A stretch of DNA of 38,747 nt from Verrucomicrobiia bacterium (GTDB lineage Bacteria > Verrucomicrobiota > Verrucomicrobiia > Verrucomicrobiales > Akkermansiaceae), in assembly GCA_030431475.1 (NCBI GenBank), contig JAUIJD010000041.1, positions 1 through 38,747 of the forward strand, read 5' to 3'. The notes under the pieces were generated by a model. It had not been told where the DNA came from. It searched no databases and saw only the letters and a list, made by a program, of their open reading frames with translations. How positions within the stretch are numbered: the stretch's first letter is position 1; every line of letters starts with the position of its first letter. Shown here one piece after another: positions 1 through 7,909 of the stretch. Position numbers and translations under genes: made by a program.

Positions 1-507
1 TCCTGCCCGCCGCATGGATCGAAGCGAGGCGGGATGCCATCGAGATCTCTGCCGAGCGCGTTGCATAGGTGCCAGAGATGCCGGAAGTCTGGCAAAAATG
101 CCAGAGGTGCTCTGTTGGGCGCTTACAGATCGTCATAGATTCGTTAAGAATCGGGGGAATTGCCCACTTCCTCGACTAGGGCATAACCGACCGGCCCCCT
201 GAACCTCTCGTTCTCCAATAGCCGTTCCAAGAGATGGAGGCATCCACCCTCCACAAGGCCGGAGACAATCGAGCTGGTCAGATAATAGCCCGCTCCCGCA
301 TTACGCGGATAGAAGTGGCCGAGAAGCTCGTCTTCCGCTTCCGTAAGCCAATCAATGGCAGAACTCGGTTCTTAGGAGGTACTACAGGTAACCGCTCCAC
401 GCAGCGCCCGTTCTCGGGGGGCGTAGGGGTGGTGACCTGACAACGCCGGGAGAATAGCTCAAATCTACTTCCCGTCTCCATAAACCAACATTCGGTAATC
501 GCCCCTA
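1..507. other. No recognisable gene; island edge
   Basis: Only short overlapping frames under 80 codons are open here, none resembles a known family, and none has a convincing start. The stretch lies directly beyond the right end of the IS3 remnant and may be decayed accessory DNA. The one structured element is a small hairpin near position 96, listed separately. Confidence 0.5.
88..105. repeat. Perfect 7-bp hairpin with AAAA loop
   Basis: The arms TCTGGCA (88-94) and TGCCAGA (99-105) pair perfectly around an AAAA loop. It has the shape of a small intrinsic terminator but no T-run follows on either strand and no gene is recognised beside it, so the function is unassigned. Confidence 0.35.
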
Positions 508-1092
508 TCATTGATCTGTTTTGACCTGACCCCGCCGGGTGGACAGGTTATTACTGGAGTCTAGCGGTGATTGGTTGGTTCTTGGTTTCGGGGTTGAAGG
601 GCTCTCGGGCGGAGGATCCGGAGGAACAAACAAGTCCCCCCAGCTGAGCTCCGCTCGGGGGACTTGCTTTGGCTCCGCAGGATCCGGAATCCGCGTGCAA
701 CCATGAGATACTCGTTCGATGACTCGGATCGCGTCCACCGCACGGATCGACCAGCCGGCGTGCAGCGCATGGCACTGCCGTGTGCATTCGTCGATGAGCG
801 TCAGCACCCGAAAGCGACTACCGTTGGCCGTCTGGTCGGAAACGAAGTCCCAACTCCATACCTCCCCCGGACAACTCGCCACTCGCCGCACCGCCTCGGT
901 CGGGCCGAGACGCCGCAGCTTCCGTTGGCGCTTTCGCACCTGGAGCCCTTCCTCCCGCCGGACGCGCTGCACCCTCTTGGCATTGATCGTCTCGTCCTCG
1001 CGCCTCAGCACCGCCGTGATCCGGCGATAGCCGTAGCGCGGCTTCTCGCGGCTCAGGCGCACCGCATGCCTCTTGGCCGCCGGGCTCACCAC
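508..1092 (-). pseudogene. IS3-family transposase orfB, truncated
   Basis: This encodes the N-terminal half of an IS3 OrfB. The HTH_21 region (GYRRITAVLRRE, residues about 21-32) precedes the start of the integrase core, where WSWDFVSD (about 79-86) supplies the first catalytic Asp. Similarity stops near residue 128, and the segment with the second Asp and the catalytic Glu is missing. The remaining 66 residues look like out-of-frame translation that runs through the right end of the element. OrfB starts at GTG, overlapping the orfA stop in another frame, the classical IS3 arrangement for programmed frameshifting. The usual length is about 270-300 residues, against 194 here. The transposase is expected to be inactive. 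Confidence 0.8.
631..666. repeat. Perfect 10-bp inverted repeat inside IS3 remnant
   Basis: CAAGTCCCCC (631-640) pairs perfectly with GGGGGACTTG (657-666) around a 16-nt loop. It lies just 3' of the point where orfB similarity ends, in the segment that replaces the lost catalytic core. It may be the end of another small inserted element or a hairpin at a deletion junction. Confidence 0.5.
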
Positions 1093-1150
1093 TTTCGGCT
1101 GTTCACTTCCTTGAGGATGTCCATCTGCACGTTCAAGTCCGTGTAGTGCC
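1086..1150 (-). pseudogene. IS3 orfA C-terminal remnant
   Basis: The minus strand reads HYTDLNVQMDILKEVNSRKW and then TGA. This matches the usual end of IS3 OrfA proteins (the ILKE...KKW type tail). The stop overlaps the GTG start of orfB in a different frame. Everything 5' of this tail, including the DNA-binding helix-turn-helix, is missing. Confidence 0.65.
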
Positions 1151-1206
1151 CCCTCGGAAGTTTGATAGCTTGGCTATTGCGCCAATCTTCTTCATCAGGC
1201 TTCACG

Positions 1207-1425
1207 TCAAGGCCCCTCAATCCATTCGAAATTGATACCGCAGGCCTCGCGACAAAGTGAAACCGCCTTCCGAAAATCCACCTCTTTCACCTCAACTGAG
1301 TAACCAAAATGACCTGAGCCCTCTCCGATCACTTTGATCCCGTGCTGACCTAGAAACGATTCGACGAGGACGAAGGCTTGAGAATTTGCAACTTTCCCAA
1401 TTGGTTTCCAGCTTTCTTCTATCAT
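1207..1425 (-). CDS. Small hypothetical protein, DUF2007-like
   Basis: This is a 72-residue acidic protein of unknown function. The pattern 'A..L.E.FL..HGI.V.......YSVEV.E.DF..A..L' resembles small DUF2007 (putative signal-transducing) proteins, but the match is weak. The ATG at 1425 is chosen because upstream translation enters the insertion sequence, whose end begins at 1433, so the native promoter and ribosome-binding site are cut off. If the element is removed in thought, an in-frame ATG about 5 codons earlier (near 2458) joins to this frame, so the original gene may have started there, 4 nt after the stop of the 2463-2882 gene. A role as an RHS-associated immunity protein is possible from context only. 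Confidence 0.5.
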   Translation of the reverse strand: MIEESWKPIGKVANSQAFVLVESFLGQHGIKVIGEGSGHFGYSVEVKEVDFRKAVSLCREACGINFEWIEGP

Positions 1426-1432
1426 GGATCTA

Positions 1433-1461
1433 GGGTCGGTCCTGAATGGCGCTGCTTTAAG
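1433..1461 (+). repeat. Left terminal inverted repeat of IS4-type element
   Basis: This 29-bp repeat starts GGGTCGGT and ends GGCGCTGCTTTAAG. It matches the right end in inverse orientation with two differences (CC/T versus TC/C near positions 9-11). It begins 7 bp upstream of the ATG of the 72-residue gene. Confidence 0.88.
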
Positions 1462-1517
1462 GCGCATTTCGTTGAGAATCAGGGACGGAAAGCCGGCTGA
1501 AGTACGGTAGGCATAGT

Positions 1518-2426
1518 GTGAATATCCAACCCCTTCTGACCGACTTCCCGTCAACCACGTTTGCCACTTCAAAGCGCATCCAGCAAGCAACCATCCGCCG
1601 CATGAGGCAGGAGATGATCGCCGAGTCTCCCAGTGGCTACGGGGTGATCTTCGGGGATGTGCTGCCGCCACAAACACTCGCGGAGATCGATCCCACCTGC
1701 CGCCAGCGTCAGTTCGGCCACGTGCCGATGCTCTGGGCCTGGACCGCCCAGGTCCTCGACGGCAACGAGGCTTGTTCGAGAGGGCTCGGCTACATCCAGT
1801 CATGGTCGGCGGCCCGTGGCGTGCCCGCTCCAACCGGAGGGACCGGCGCCTTCTGCAGGGCCCGCTCGCGGATGTCGGAGGAGTTCATCGGGGAATGCTC
1901 GCGCAGGGTGGATGCAGCCATGGCGGGAGCGGTCCGGGACGAGGACCGGTGGCACGGTTTCACGCTGAAGGCCATCGACGGCAGCTCGGTGAAGCTGATG
2001 GACACACCCGAGAACCAAGAGGCCTTCCCCCAGCCTTCCGAGCAGAAGCCGGGCTGCGGATTCCCGGTCATGTCGGTCTCCGGCCTGCTCAATCTGAGCC
2101 ACGGCGGCTGGGAGGATCTGATGGTCGGGAAACTCAACGACAGCGACGCCACGCTGGCCTTGGGGCTGATGGATCATCTCGGGGAGGGCGGCCTGCTCGG
2201 GGCGATGCATGAGAGCTTCCTTACCGAAGTCGGGAAACCGCGCAGGAGGGCGTCACGCCTGGACATGCTCATCGAGCTGGCGAGCCGGAGGCGGATCGAG
2301 CCTAGGCCCGGCAGGAGCGAACCAAGAGCGGTCAAGCGCCGCCCGAAACCCTTCGCGTTGCTGACCTCACCACGGCACGAATTCGTCGAAATCCCCCACC
2401 GCTCGAACTACCGGAAAACCTCTTAA
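1518..2426 (+). pseudogene. IS4-family transposase, core-deleted
   Basis: The 302-residue product resembles IS4-family transposases. The N-terminal helical domain is present, followed by LKAIDGSSVKLMDTPEN (about 151-167), which carries the first catalytic Asp. The tail is the typical basic end EPRAVKRRPKPFALLTSPRH. The region between, about residues 225-265, jumps straight from the start of the beta-barrel insert to the C-terminus, so the second Asp and the Glu of the YREK signature are not found. The frame is open throughout, which indicates an in-frame internal deletion rather than decay. It is probably catalytically dead, but the protein might still bind the element ends. Confidence 0.75.
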
Positions 2427-2450
2427 AGCAGCGCCATTCGGAACCGACCC
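2422..2450 (-). repeat. Right terminal inverted repeat of IS4-type element
   Basis: This is the inverse copy of the left end, starting CTTAAAGCAGCGCC and ending GAACCGACCC. It overlaps the last codons of the transposase gene, and the stop at 2424-2426 lies inside the repeat. Confidence 0.88.
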
Positions 2451-2462
2451 CGTTCCATGGTG

Positions 2463-2882
2463 TCACCGAGTGCCGCGTGAAGCGCATATTTGTTTGCACA
2501 CGTATTCCAACTTCGAACGCACCTCGTCGAGAGTCTGATCAGGCTTATCGCTCAAGAATATTATCAACCTCGGGCGACCAACAGGCAGCAGACGAAATCC
2601 TTCACGTAGACGACGACTGTCAGAAATGACAACGCGACCATTTGCAAAAATCTGATCAAGGTCAGACTTCTCCGGCACCATATAGAATGCATCTCGTATG
2701 AGATTTCGCCTCCTTGTAGAGATTATATAAATATACTCTCCATCTCTCTCCGCAAGCAACCGCAACAACTCGAACTGAATAATCCAAATCCAACCCATCC
2801 TCAAACAGGACAGCACCTTTTCAATTCTTCTCCCCATTCTCGACGCACCTAAAGCTGCTCGAACTATCAAGAATACCTGCAC
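2463..2882 (-). CDS. Hypothetical protein in RHS-tip island
   Basis: No family is recognised for this 139-residue protein. It is basic in its first half and has a hydrophobic stretch near residues 28-42 (RMGWIWIIQFELLRLL), then mixed alpha/beta sequence with a strand-like segment GRPRLIIFLSD near 103-113. Codon use and GC content are lower than in the genes to the right, as expected of imported DNA. It lies downstream of the RHS tip on the same strand, separated by one other small gene, and ends 12 bp from the IS4-type element. Internal ATG codons make the start uncertain. An immunity role is an inference from position only. Confidence 0.5.
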   Translation of the reverse strand: MQVFLIVRAALGASRMGRRIEKVLSCLRMGWIWIIQFELLRLLAERDGEYIYIISTRRRNLIRDAFYMVPEKSDLDQIFANGRVVISDSRRLREGFRLLPVGRPRLIIFLSDKPDQTLDEVRSKLEYVCKQICASRGTR

Positions 2883-2927
2883 GCCGCTTCACCACATGCA
2901 AGACCCAATAGAATCTCGTATTGATAT

Positions 2928-3434
2928 TTAATGACCTTTCGAGGTTTTGGAGATATCGCGCAACAAGGCCAACAATTCCTTCTGATGCTGCTCACTATAG
3001 CAGGCGATTGAGAACCTTCCATGCTCAACCGCCGCGACGACGATCTGCTTCGCCAGGAACTTGTCCCCCACCTTGACCAAAAAGGACTTACCCCTGTGAC
3101 TCTCGGTAAACACCCTCAGACGCTTTCCATCCTTAGGTGCGAGCTTCACAAGAACCGACCGATGAACGGTAATAACCTGAGATCTAGGTGTGCCATCGGC
3201 ATCAGCAACAACTGTTGGCACGTGCTCACAGATTGAACGAGCCGATAGTATTGAATCTACCGCGAAATCAGGTCGGCTTTTCACGTATCCGAAAGCATCT
3301 ATCTCCTCGTTCTCAACCTTTTCCCTACTAGCCTGCTCTTCTGAAAGTAGCTCATAGAAACCGATTTCAGAAGCTCGAACCAGAGAGCAATCTAGCATCA
3401 ATAGGATTAGAATGTACAAATTCAGGTGTTTCAT
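2928..3434 (-). CDS. Exported hypothetical protein, candidate immunity partner
   Basis: The 168-residue product begins with a clear signal sequence (MKHLNLYILILLMLDCSLVRAS), so it is probably periplasmic or, if the Cys at about 16 is lipidated, membrane-anchored. The mature part is mixed alpha/beta and matches no family I recognise. It is the first gene after the stop of the RHS tip gene, about 190 bp away on the same strand, the usual place for an immunity gene. A periplasmic location would suit protection against a toxin that acts in the envelope. Low GC supports transfer. The function remains unproven. Confidence 0.6.
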   Translation of the reverse strand: MKHLNLYILILLMLDCSLVRASEIGFYELLSEEQASREKVENEEIDAFGYVKSRPDFAVDSILSARSICEHVPTVVADADGTPRSQVITVHRSVLVKLAPKDGKRLRVFTESHRGKSFLVKVGDKFLAKQIVVAAVEHGRFSIACYSEQHQKELLALLRDISKTSKGH

Positions 3435-3621
3435 AACTGGTGTTGCCCGCTACCTGGAGCACTCGACATCAAGCACGATGGTGCATTCGCTAACCTCATC
3501 ACCCCCCCTCAGAAGAATTGAAGTTGTGTGTGATTGTTACATAGGTAAGAAATAAAACAATGTCTAACGATTCCGAGAAAGACGCCATCAACGATAAAGC
3601 GGTGAGGGCGGGTGATCTTCA

Positions 3622-4605
3622 TTAAAAATTCATGCAGGTTGAAGATACTTTCTGGGTCAACGGGTCGTGTGTGACTCGGAGAGAGGGGCTCCGGTTGCAA
3701 CGGGTGGCACGATACTTTGCAACCGAACTCACGTACGAAACGCGCCCGCTAGGCGGATAGGTATTACCCTCTGAACCGGGCCAACCAATTATATTTCCAA
3801 CCGTCCTTCCACCAGGATGCTCAAACCTCCAAACAGAAGCCACACTACAAGAACCACATCCTCGTGCTGAGCGATTTGGGTCGCGCAAACGCTGCGCCTC
3901 ACAAGTGCTTATCGCCGCCGCCGCATCTGCGAGAAGTCGCTTCTTCTGAAGATGTGCCGCTAGCACGTCCACCCCCTGCTGAATCAACGCAGCAAGCGCG
4001 GCCGCTCCGGCCCCTCGATTGACGGAAGGCGAATACGGACGACCACCAACACTATTGATATTCCTTCCTGGATCAATTAGGGGAACACCTTGGTTTGAAG
4101 TCCGACCACCTCTGGGCCGAATCGGATCGCCACCCCCAGAGCTGGAAGTTCTCGGTGCTTGAACAATGGTTATGGTCAGCCTTCGTTGTCGATCGCGCTC
4201 TCTTCGCTCCTCTCGCTCACTGGTGACGGTTCTTGTTACGTCAACAACTTGTTCATTGATTGGATTCACCTGAAGAGTTGAATTCAAGGTCAGACTAACC
4301 ACTGAAGCAGTGATGTCCCTAGCCCTCTGCCACCAAGAAGCCTCCCCAAGGACATCTACGTCGTTCACCGCATCATTGAAAAGAAATGCGTAGATATTCT
4401 GGCCGCCAATCTCCTCGATCGGGTCCCTTGATGGCCACCTCCCCGTCACCGGATCGTAGTAACGATATCCGTAGTCAGGTCCGTGGGAAGGGTTGGACGG
4501 GCGTGGATCATTCCTGTGGCGGTAGCAGGCTCGGCTTGACCGCTCGAACATGCGGCGGCGCCGTGGCCGGATTGTTGAAGGACGGGGTGATCGACGGGAA
4601 TTCAT
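3622..4605 (-). CDS. 5'-truncated RHS core tip with variable C-terminal region
   Basis: The segment [17 protein letters not shown] followed by [19 protein letters not shown] (residues about 46-88) is the conserved RHS-repeat-associated core that precedes the polymorphic C-terminal toxin. The remaining 239 residues are unlike any toxin family I recognise. They include a Ser/Arg-rich linker, an Ala-rich helix and a Cys-containing tail (CGSC motif plus further Cys). The RHS repeats that should lie upstream are absent: similarity begins only near 4485, and the first 40 residues are Arg-rich and overlap the stop of the toxin-antitoxin operon, so the annotated start is not trustworthy. This is best read as an orphan RHS tip cassette, as displaced tips often are in RHS loci. 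Confidence 0.7.
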   Translation of the reverse strand: MNSRRSPRPSTIRPRRRRMFERSSRACYRHRNDPRPSNPSHGPDYGYRYYDPVTGRWPSRDPIEEIGGQNIYAFLFNDAVNDVDVLGEASWWQRARDITASVVSLTLNSTLQVNPINEQVVDVTRTVTSEREERRERDRQRRLTITIVQAPRTSSSGGGDPIRPRGGRTSNQGVPLIDPGRNINSVGGRPYSPSVNRGAGAAALAALIQQGVDVLAAHLQKKRLLADAAAAISTCEAQRLRDPNRSARGCGSCSVASVWRFEHPGGRTVGNIIGWPGSEGNTYPPSGRVSYVSSVAKYRATRCNRSPSLRVTHDPLTQKVSSTCMNF

Positions 4606-4976
4606 CGAGACTCAGTGTCGAAAGGAGGCACGGCAATCCACGTGTGATCGCGCAACTGGATGACGCGGTTCAACAACGACCTGGGCTCAAAGCGCTCCAG
4701 CGCCCAGCTCAGCTTCTCAAGGATCGCTCGACGGCTGGGTTGTCGCAAGGCGACGACGATGACCCCCGCATGCGACTCGAACAGATGCGGAATCGTGTGA
4801 AAGAAATCCCGGTCGGTGGTCAGAAAGACGGCACCGGCCGATTGCGCCTGTGAGAAGATTGTTTCGTCAGCACAACCTTCCGAACCTGACCCTCGAATAT
4901 CGATCACCTCGTGCCCGAGGTCGGCCAGCAAAATGCTCGCCGCCTTCGGAAAGTTCTCGTCGAGGAAGAAGGTCAT
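4602..4976 (-). CDS. DUF5615 PIN-like toxin
   Basis: The 124-residue protein matches the DUF5615/Mut7-C-like PIN fold. It has the start FFLDENFP with an acidic pair (D6/E7), the central CADETIF (D37/E38) and the strand plus acidic loop FLTTDRDF (D55/D57). These acidic positions form the presumed metal site of PIN-type ribonucleases. The ATG at 4976 overlaps the stop of the DUF433 gene (ATGA), which fixes the start and shows translational coupling. The pair is a predicted type II toxin-antitoxin module. RNase activity is inferred from the family, not shown here. Confidence 0.85.
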   Translation of the reverse strand: MTFFLDENFPKAASILLADLGHEVIDIRGSGSEGCADETIFSQAQSAGAVFLTTDRDFFHTIPHLFESHAGVIVVALRQPSRRAILEKLSWALERFEPRSLLNRVIQLRDHTWIAVPPFDTESR

Positions 4977-5200
4977 GAGGCCAGCCCATACGGCGCCTCC
5001 TGGTAGTCGGAGAGCCGACTGGCGAACTCCAGGGCAGCGTCGATATCCTCCTTGGTGATGTTGGGATAGTCCTCCAACACGGTCTCGAAGGAATCGCCGG
5101 CCGAGAGTGCTCCAAGGAGCGTGGATACCAGCACCCGTGTTCCCCTGATGACCGGCTTGCCATGACAAACCGTAGGGTGAATCTGGAGGCGTTCGTTCAT
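4973..5200 (-). CDS. DUF433 antitoxin
   Basis: The 75-residue protein has the DUF433 signature: IHPTVCHGKPVIRGTRV at the start, then a winged-helix-like stretch ending in DIDAALEFA. These small proteins are the usual partners of DUF5615 toxins and probably bind both the toxin and the operon operator. The gene comes first in the operon and its stop codon overlaps the toxin start in ATGA. The ATG at 5200 gives the normal family length. The module sits between comM and the RHS tip, at the edge of the accessory island. Confidence 0.88.
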   Translation of the reverse strand: MNERLQIHPTVCHGKPVIRGTRVLVSTLLGALSAGDSFETVLEDYPNITKEDIDAALEFASRLSDYQEAPYGLAS

Positions 5201-5234
5201 GGGTGGATCATAGGTCCGAAGGGCGCGTTTGCAA

Positions 5235-5263
5235 GCGGCTCGAAGCCGCCTCCCGGGAGGCGG
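5235..5263. terminator. Two overlapping, mutually exclusive hairpins
   Basis: GCGGCT (5235-5240) pairs with AGCCGC (5244-5249) around CGA, and a perfect 18-bp palindrome covers 5246-5263 (CCGCCTCCC / GGGAGGCGG). The two share 5246-5249, so only one can form at a time. They lie between the stop of comM and the start of the DUF433 gene on the same strand. A terminator or attenuator is plausible, but no T-run follows. Confidence 0.4.
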
Positions 5264-5375
5264 ATGGTGATCGTTTGCCGCATGGACTGAAGCCCGCGCC
5301 GTCATGGCCGGTTTTCGAGAGAACGGACCAGTGCCATCGATTCGGCTCCGGAGTTCTTCGTAGCATCGGCCCAAC

Positions 5376-6908
5376 TCAGGCAAACAGGTTGCGGTCGAGG
5401 CTGCGGTACTGGATGGCCTCGAGGATGTGGTTGGCGGCGATGCGGGGGCTGCCCTCGAGGTCGGCCAGGGTGCGGGCCACCTTGAGGATGCGGTCGTGGG
5501 CGCGGGCCGAGAAGTTGAGCTGCTCCATCGCGTGCTCGAGGTAGGTCGAGCTCTCGGCGTCGAGCTCGCAGCAGTCCCGCACCTGCCGCGGGCCCATGCC
5601 GGCATTGGTGCGCGTCGAGCTGCCGGCGAAGCGCTCCCGCTGGATCCCACGGGCGGCGACGATGCGCTCGCGGATGGATGACGACCCCTCGCCACCGTGC
5701 TTCGACGACAGCTCGCGGTAGTCGACCAGCGGCACCTCGACGTGGAGGTCGATGCGGTCGAGCAGCGGCCCGGAGATCCGCTGCCGGTACTGCTCGATCT
5801 TGCGCGGCGAACAGCGGCACTCCCGATTACTATCTCCATAGTAGCCGCAGGGGCACGGGTTGAGCGCCGCCACCAGCATGCACTTCGCCGGAAAGGTCAG
5901 CGAGCCGGCGGCGCGGGAGATGGTCACCTGTCCGTCCTCCAGCGGCTGGCGCATGACCTCGAGCGTCTGACGCCGGAACTCGGGCAGTTCATCGAGAAAC
6001 AACACCCCGTGGTGCGCCAGCGAGATCTCGCCGGGACCGGGATTGGTCCCGCCGCCGAGCAGGCCGGCATCGGAAATGGTGTGGTGGGGCGCGCGGAAGG
6101 GGCGGGTCGTGAGGAAGGCGCGCTTGGAATCGAGCAGGCCGGCGATCGACTGGATCTTGGTCACCTCGATCGCCTCGTCCTCGGCCATGTCGGGCATGAT
6201 GGTCGGCAGGCGCTTGGCGAGCATCGACTTGCCGGTTCCGGGCGGACCGACCATCAAAAGGTTGTGGCCGCCGGCGACGGCGACCTCGAGCGCCCGCTTG
6301 ACGTGGTGCTGACCCTTCACCTCGTCGAAATCGACCTCGTAGTGGCGGCTTTCCTCGAAAAGGCGCGCGCGGTCGAGGCGCAGCGGGGCGATCTCCTCCT
6401 CGCCGATGAGGAAACGCCAGGCCTGGTAGAGGTCGGCGATCGGGATCACGTCGATGCCCTCGACCACCGCCGCCTCGCGGGCGTTCGCGACCGGCACCAG
6501 CACCTGCTTCCGCCCCCGCGCCTTGGCCTCGAGCGCGATCGAGAGCACGCCCTTCACCGGCCGCACCGAGCCGTCGAGGGCCAGTTCGCCGACGATGGTG
6601 CAGTTGCCGCTCGGCAGCGTGACCTCTTCCGACGCGGAGGCCATCGCCAGCGCGATCGGCAGGTCGAAGGAAGGCCCCTCCTTCTTCAGGTCGGCGGGGG
6701 CGAGGTTGACCGTCTTGGTGCCATCGGCCAGGCGCAGCGGGGTCGCGGAAAAGGCCGAGGTCACCCGCGACGCGGATTCCCGCACCGCGGCGTCGGGCAG
6801 GCCGACGATGATCACCTTCGGATCCTCCGAGCCGGTGACGTTGACCTCGACCTCCACCTCGAGGGCCTCGACGCCCCGCAGGGCGGCCGAATAAAGACGA
6901 CTGATCAT
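5376..6908 (-). CDS. comM: ComM/YifB-family Mg-chelatase-like AAA+ ATPase
   Basis: This 510-residue protein is full length and collinear with ComM (YifB), a hexameric helicase that promotes branch migration during natural transformation. The N-terminal Lon-protease-like domain (about 1-180, [22 protein letters not shown] and the [11 protein letters not shown] motif) is followed by the AAA+ core with Walker [10 protein letters not shown] near 220, Walker [10 protein letters not shown] near 300 and the conserved [11 protein letters not shown]ys loop near 352-361. The C-terminal Mg-chelatase domain ends with the usual [20 protein letters not shown]. It stands alone, with intergenic gaps on both sides and no Shine-Dalgarno sequence. 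Its presence suggests competence for DNA uptake, in keeping with the mosaic neighbourhood. Confidence 0.95.
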   Translation of the reverse strand: MISRLYSAALRGVEALEVEVEVNVTGSEDPKVIIVGLPDAAVRESASRVTSAFSATPLRLADGTKTVNLAPADLKKEGPSFDLPIALAMASASEEVTLPSGNCTIVGELALDGSVRPVKGVLSIALEAKARGRKQVLVPVANAREAAVVEGIDVIPIADLYQAWRFLIGEEEIAPLRLDRARLFEESRHYEVDFDEVKGQHHVKRALEVAVAGGHNLLMVGPPGTGKSMLAKRLPTIMPDMAEDEAIEVTKIQSIAGLLDSKRAFLTTRPFRAPHHTISDAGLLGGGTNPGPGEISLAHHGVLFLDELPEFRRQTLEVMRQPLEDGQVTISRAAGSLTFPAKCMLVAALNPCPCGYYGDSNRECRCSPRKIEQYRQRISGPLLDRIDLHVEVPLVDYRELSSKHGGEGSSSIRERIVAARGIQRERFAGSSTRTNAGMGPRQVRDCCELDAESSTYLEHAMEQLNFSARAHDRILKVARTLADLEGSPRIAANHILEAIQYRSLDRNLFA

Positions 6909-7277
6909 GCGAACAGCACTAAGCCTGCGGTGGAAGCCCGCATCATGACAAGGGGATTCTCACCGCAGACCGATCAAGCCAGGGAGAGCTCGGTTGCTTG
7001 ATGGAGAGGATTCAAAGGATGACCGTGATGAGATTTCAGATTGGCCGGTCCGACGGTGCGTGGAACGTCCTGCGAAATCCCGGAAACTGGAAGAGGGTCC
7101 CATTCATCCTGTCCATCAAGTCCACCATGCTCCCCCATTTCCCAGTGCTCCGCACGATCCTTTCCCTGGCTTGATCCCCCTGAGGCTCACCGCGCATCTT
7201 TCGGATCGACAACGAAGGGCGGCCGGTATTTCTCACCGCCCATCGCAAGCCCGACCCAACCGTCGGGCGGCCGCTGA
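6909..7277. other. Intergenic region between divergent comM and oxygenase
   Basis: No gene is supported in these 369 bp. The region should hold the promoters of the divergent comM and oxygenase genes, but no clear -35/-10 pair stands out. A stretch near 7100-7135 (cattcatcctgtccatcaag and following) resembles the ghost 'HPVHPVH' repeats often seen between genes of this group. That is a weak impression. Confidence 0.35.
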
Positions 7278-7901
7278 TTGAGCACGACAACATCTGAACC
7301 GCATGCGTTGGTGGTCGAGGGCCTGGAGGCCCGCGGCTGGGTGTGCCTCGAGGGCTTCCTCGGGGAAAGCGAAGCCCGCGCGCTGGCGGCCGAATGCCAC
7401 GGCGCCCGCGAGGCGGGGGATTTCCGCAAGGCCCGCGTCGGGCGCGGCCCGGAAAAGGTGATCCGGGAGGACATCCGACGCGACGAGGTGCTGTGGCTGG
7501 AGAACGACACCGCCGGCCCGGCGGCGAGCCGCTACCTCGCCCGACTCGACGGACTGCGGCAGGCGATCAACCAGCGACTCTTTCTCGGTCTTTTCGATTT
7601 CGAGGGCCACTTCGCGGTTTATCCGCCCGGGGCCTTCTACAAGGCGCACCTCGACCGTCACCGCGGCACCGCCGACCGGGTGGTGACGGCCATCCTCTAC
7701 CTCAACGACGGCTGGGTCCCGGACGACGGCGGAAGGCTGAAGATCTGGACCACGCCGGGGGCCCGGGACGGCCCGATCGAGTGGATCGAACCGCGGCTCG
7801 GCACGCTGGTCGTGTTCCTCGCCGGCGAGCACTGGCACGAGGTCGAGGTCGCCCGCAGGACGCGCGCCAGCGTGACCGGATGGTTCCGGGTGCGGGCCTG
7901 A
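7278..7901 (+). CDS. 2-oxoglutarate/Fe(II)-dependent dioxygenase
   Basis: This 207-residue protein has the prolyl-4-hydroxylase (P4Hc/SM-20) fold. The metal-binding HxD is in YKAHLDRHRG (about 120-129), the distal His is in GEHWHEVEV, and the 2-oxoglutarate-binding Arg is in RRTRASVTGWFR near the C-terminus. The product likely hydroxylates a protein or small substrate in the cytoplasm. The start is uncertain: TTG at 7278 gives this length, and later TTG/GTG codons near 7310 are also possible. Its stop TGA directly abuts the stop of the opposing GH95 gene in TGATCA. The last 28 bp and the first 8 bp beyond recur at 10666-10701. Confidence 0.85.
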   Translation: MSTTTSEPHALVVEGLEARGWVCLEGFLGESEARALAAECHGAREAGDFRKARVGRGPEKVIREDIRRDEVLWLENDTAGPAASRYLARLDGLRQAINQRLFLGLFDFEGHFAVYPPGAFYKAHLDRHRGTADRVVTAILYLNDGWVPDDGGRLKIWTTPGARDGPIEWIEPRLGTLVVFLAGEHWHEVEVARRTRASVTGWFRVRA

Positions 7902-7909
7902 TCAGTTCA
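7874..7909 (+). repeat. 36-bp direct repeat, copy 1
   Basis: This segment spans the 3' end of the oxygenase gene and the shared TGATCA stop region. It is repeated at 10666-10701 with a single difference (G at 7888, T at 10680). Together the copies bracket the GH95 gene and the truncated cytochrome-TPR fragment. Confidence 0.85.

Larger units (their letters stand above)
522..1150 (-). mobile_element. IS3-family insertion sequence remnant
   Basis: A decayed IS3-family element is read on the minus strand. It keeps the last codons of orfA, the start of orfB, and a terminal-repeat-like right end (TGACCTGACCCC at 522-533) typical of IS ends. Most of orfA, including its helix-turn-helix and most of its leucine zipper, is gone beyond about 1150. 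The middle of orfB, which would carry the second Asp and the Glu of the DDE triad, is also absent. It cannot be autonomous. Its left boundary is uncertain because the left inverted repeat was not found. Confidence 0.7.
1433..2450 (+). mobile_element. IS4-type element, internally deleted
   Basis: A 1018-bp element is bounded by 29-bp inverted repeats, at 1433-1461 and 2422-2450, that differ at only two positions. It carries one gene, an IS4-family transposase lacking part of its catalytic core. Full-length relatives usually encode about 430-480 residues, so this looks like a non-autonomous deletion derivative with intact ends that could be moved by a transposase supplied elsewhere. No target-site duplication is evident in the abutting bases. 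It sits between two co-oriented small genes that would otherwise be a few bases apart. Confidence 0.85.

Noticed and set aside
664-1146. 160-codon plus-strand frame
   Set aside because: It is opposite the recognisable IS3 orfB and matches nothing itself.
1426-1833. Long upstream extension of the 72-residue gene to 208 codons
   Set aside because: The extra 136 codons are antisense to the transposase gene inside the insertion sequence and are Arg-rich noise.
1425-2463. Target-site duplication around the IS4-type element
   Set aside because: Bases immediately outside the two ends do not match (…GGATCTA on the left, CGTTCCAT… on the right). The CATGG/CCATGG resemblance is not adjacent to the ends.
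4977-5168. 64-residue N-terminal extension of the DUF5615 toxin
   Set aside because: It overlaps the DUF433 gene in another frame and has no similarity to the family; the ATGA overlap fixes the start at 4976.
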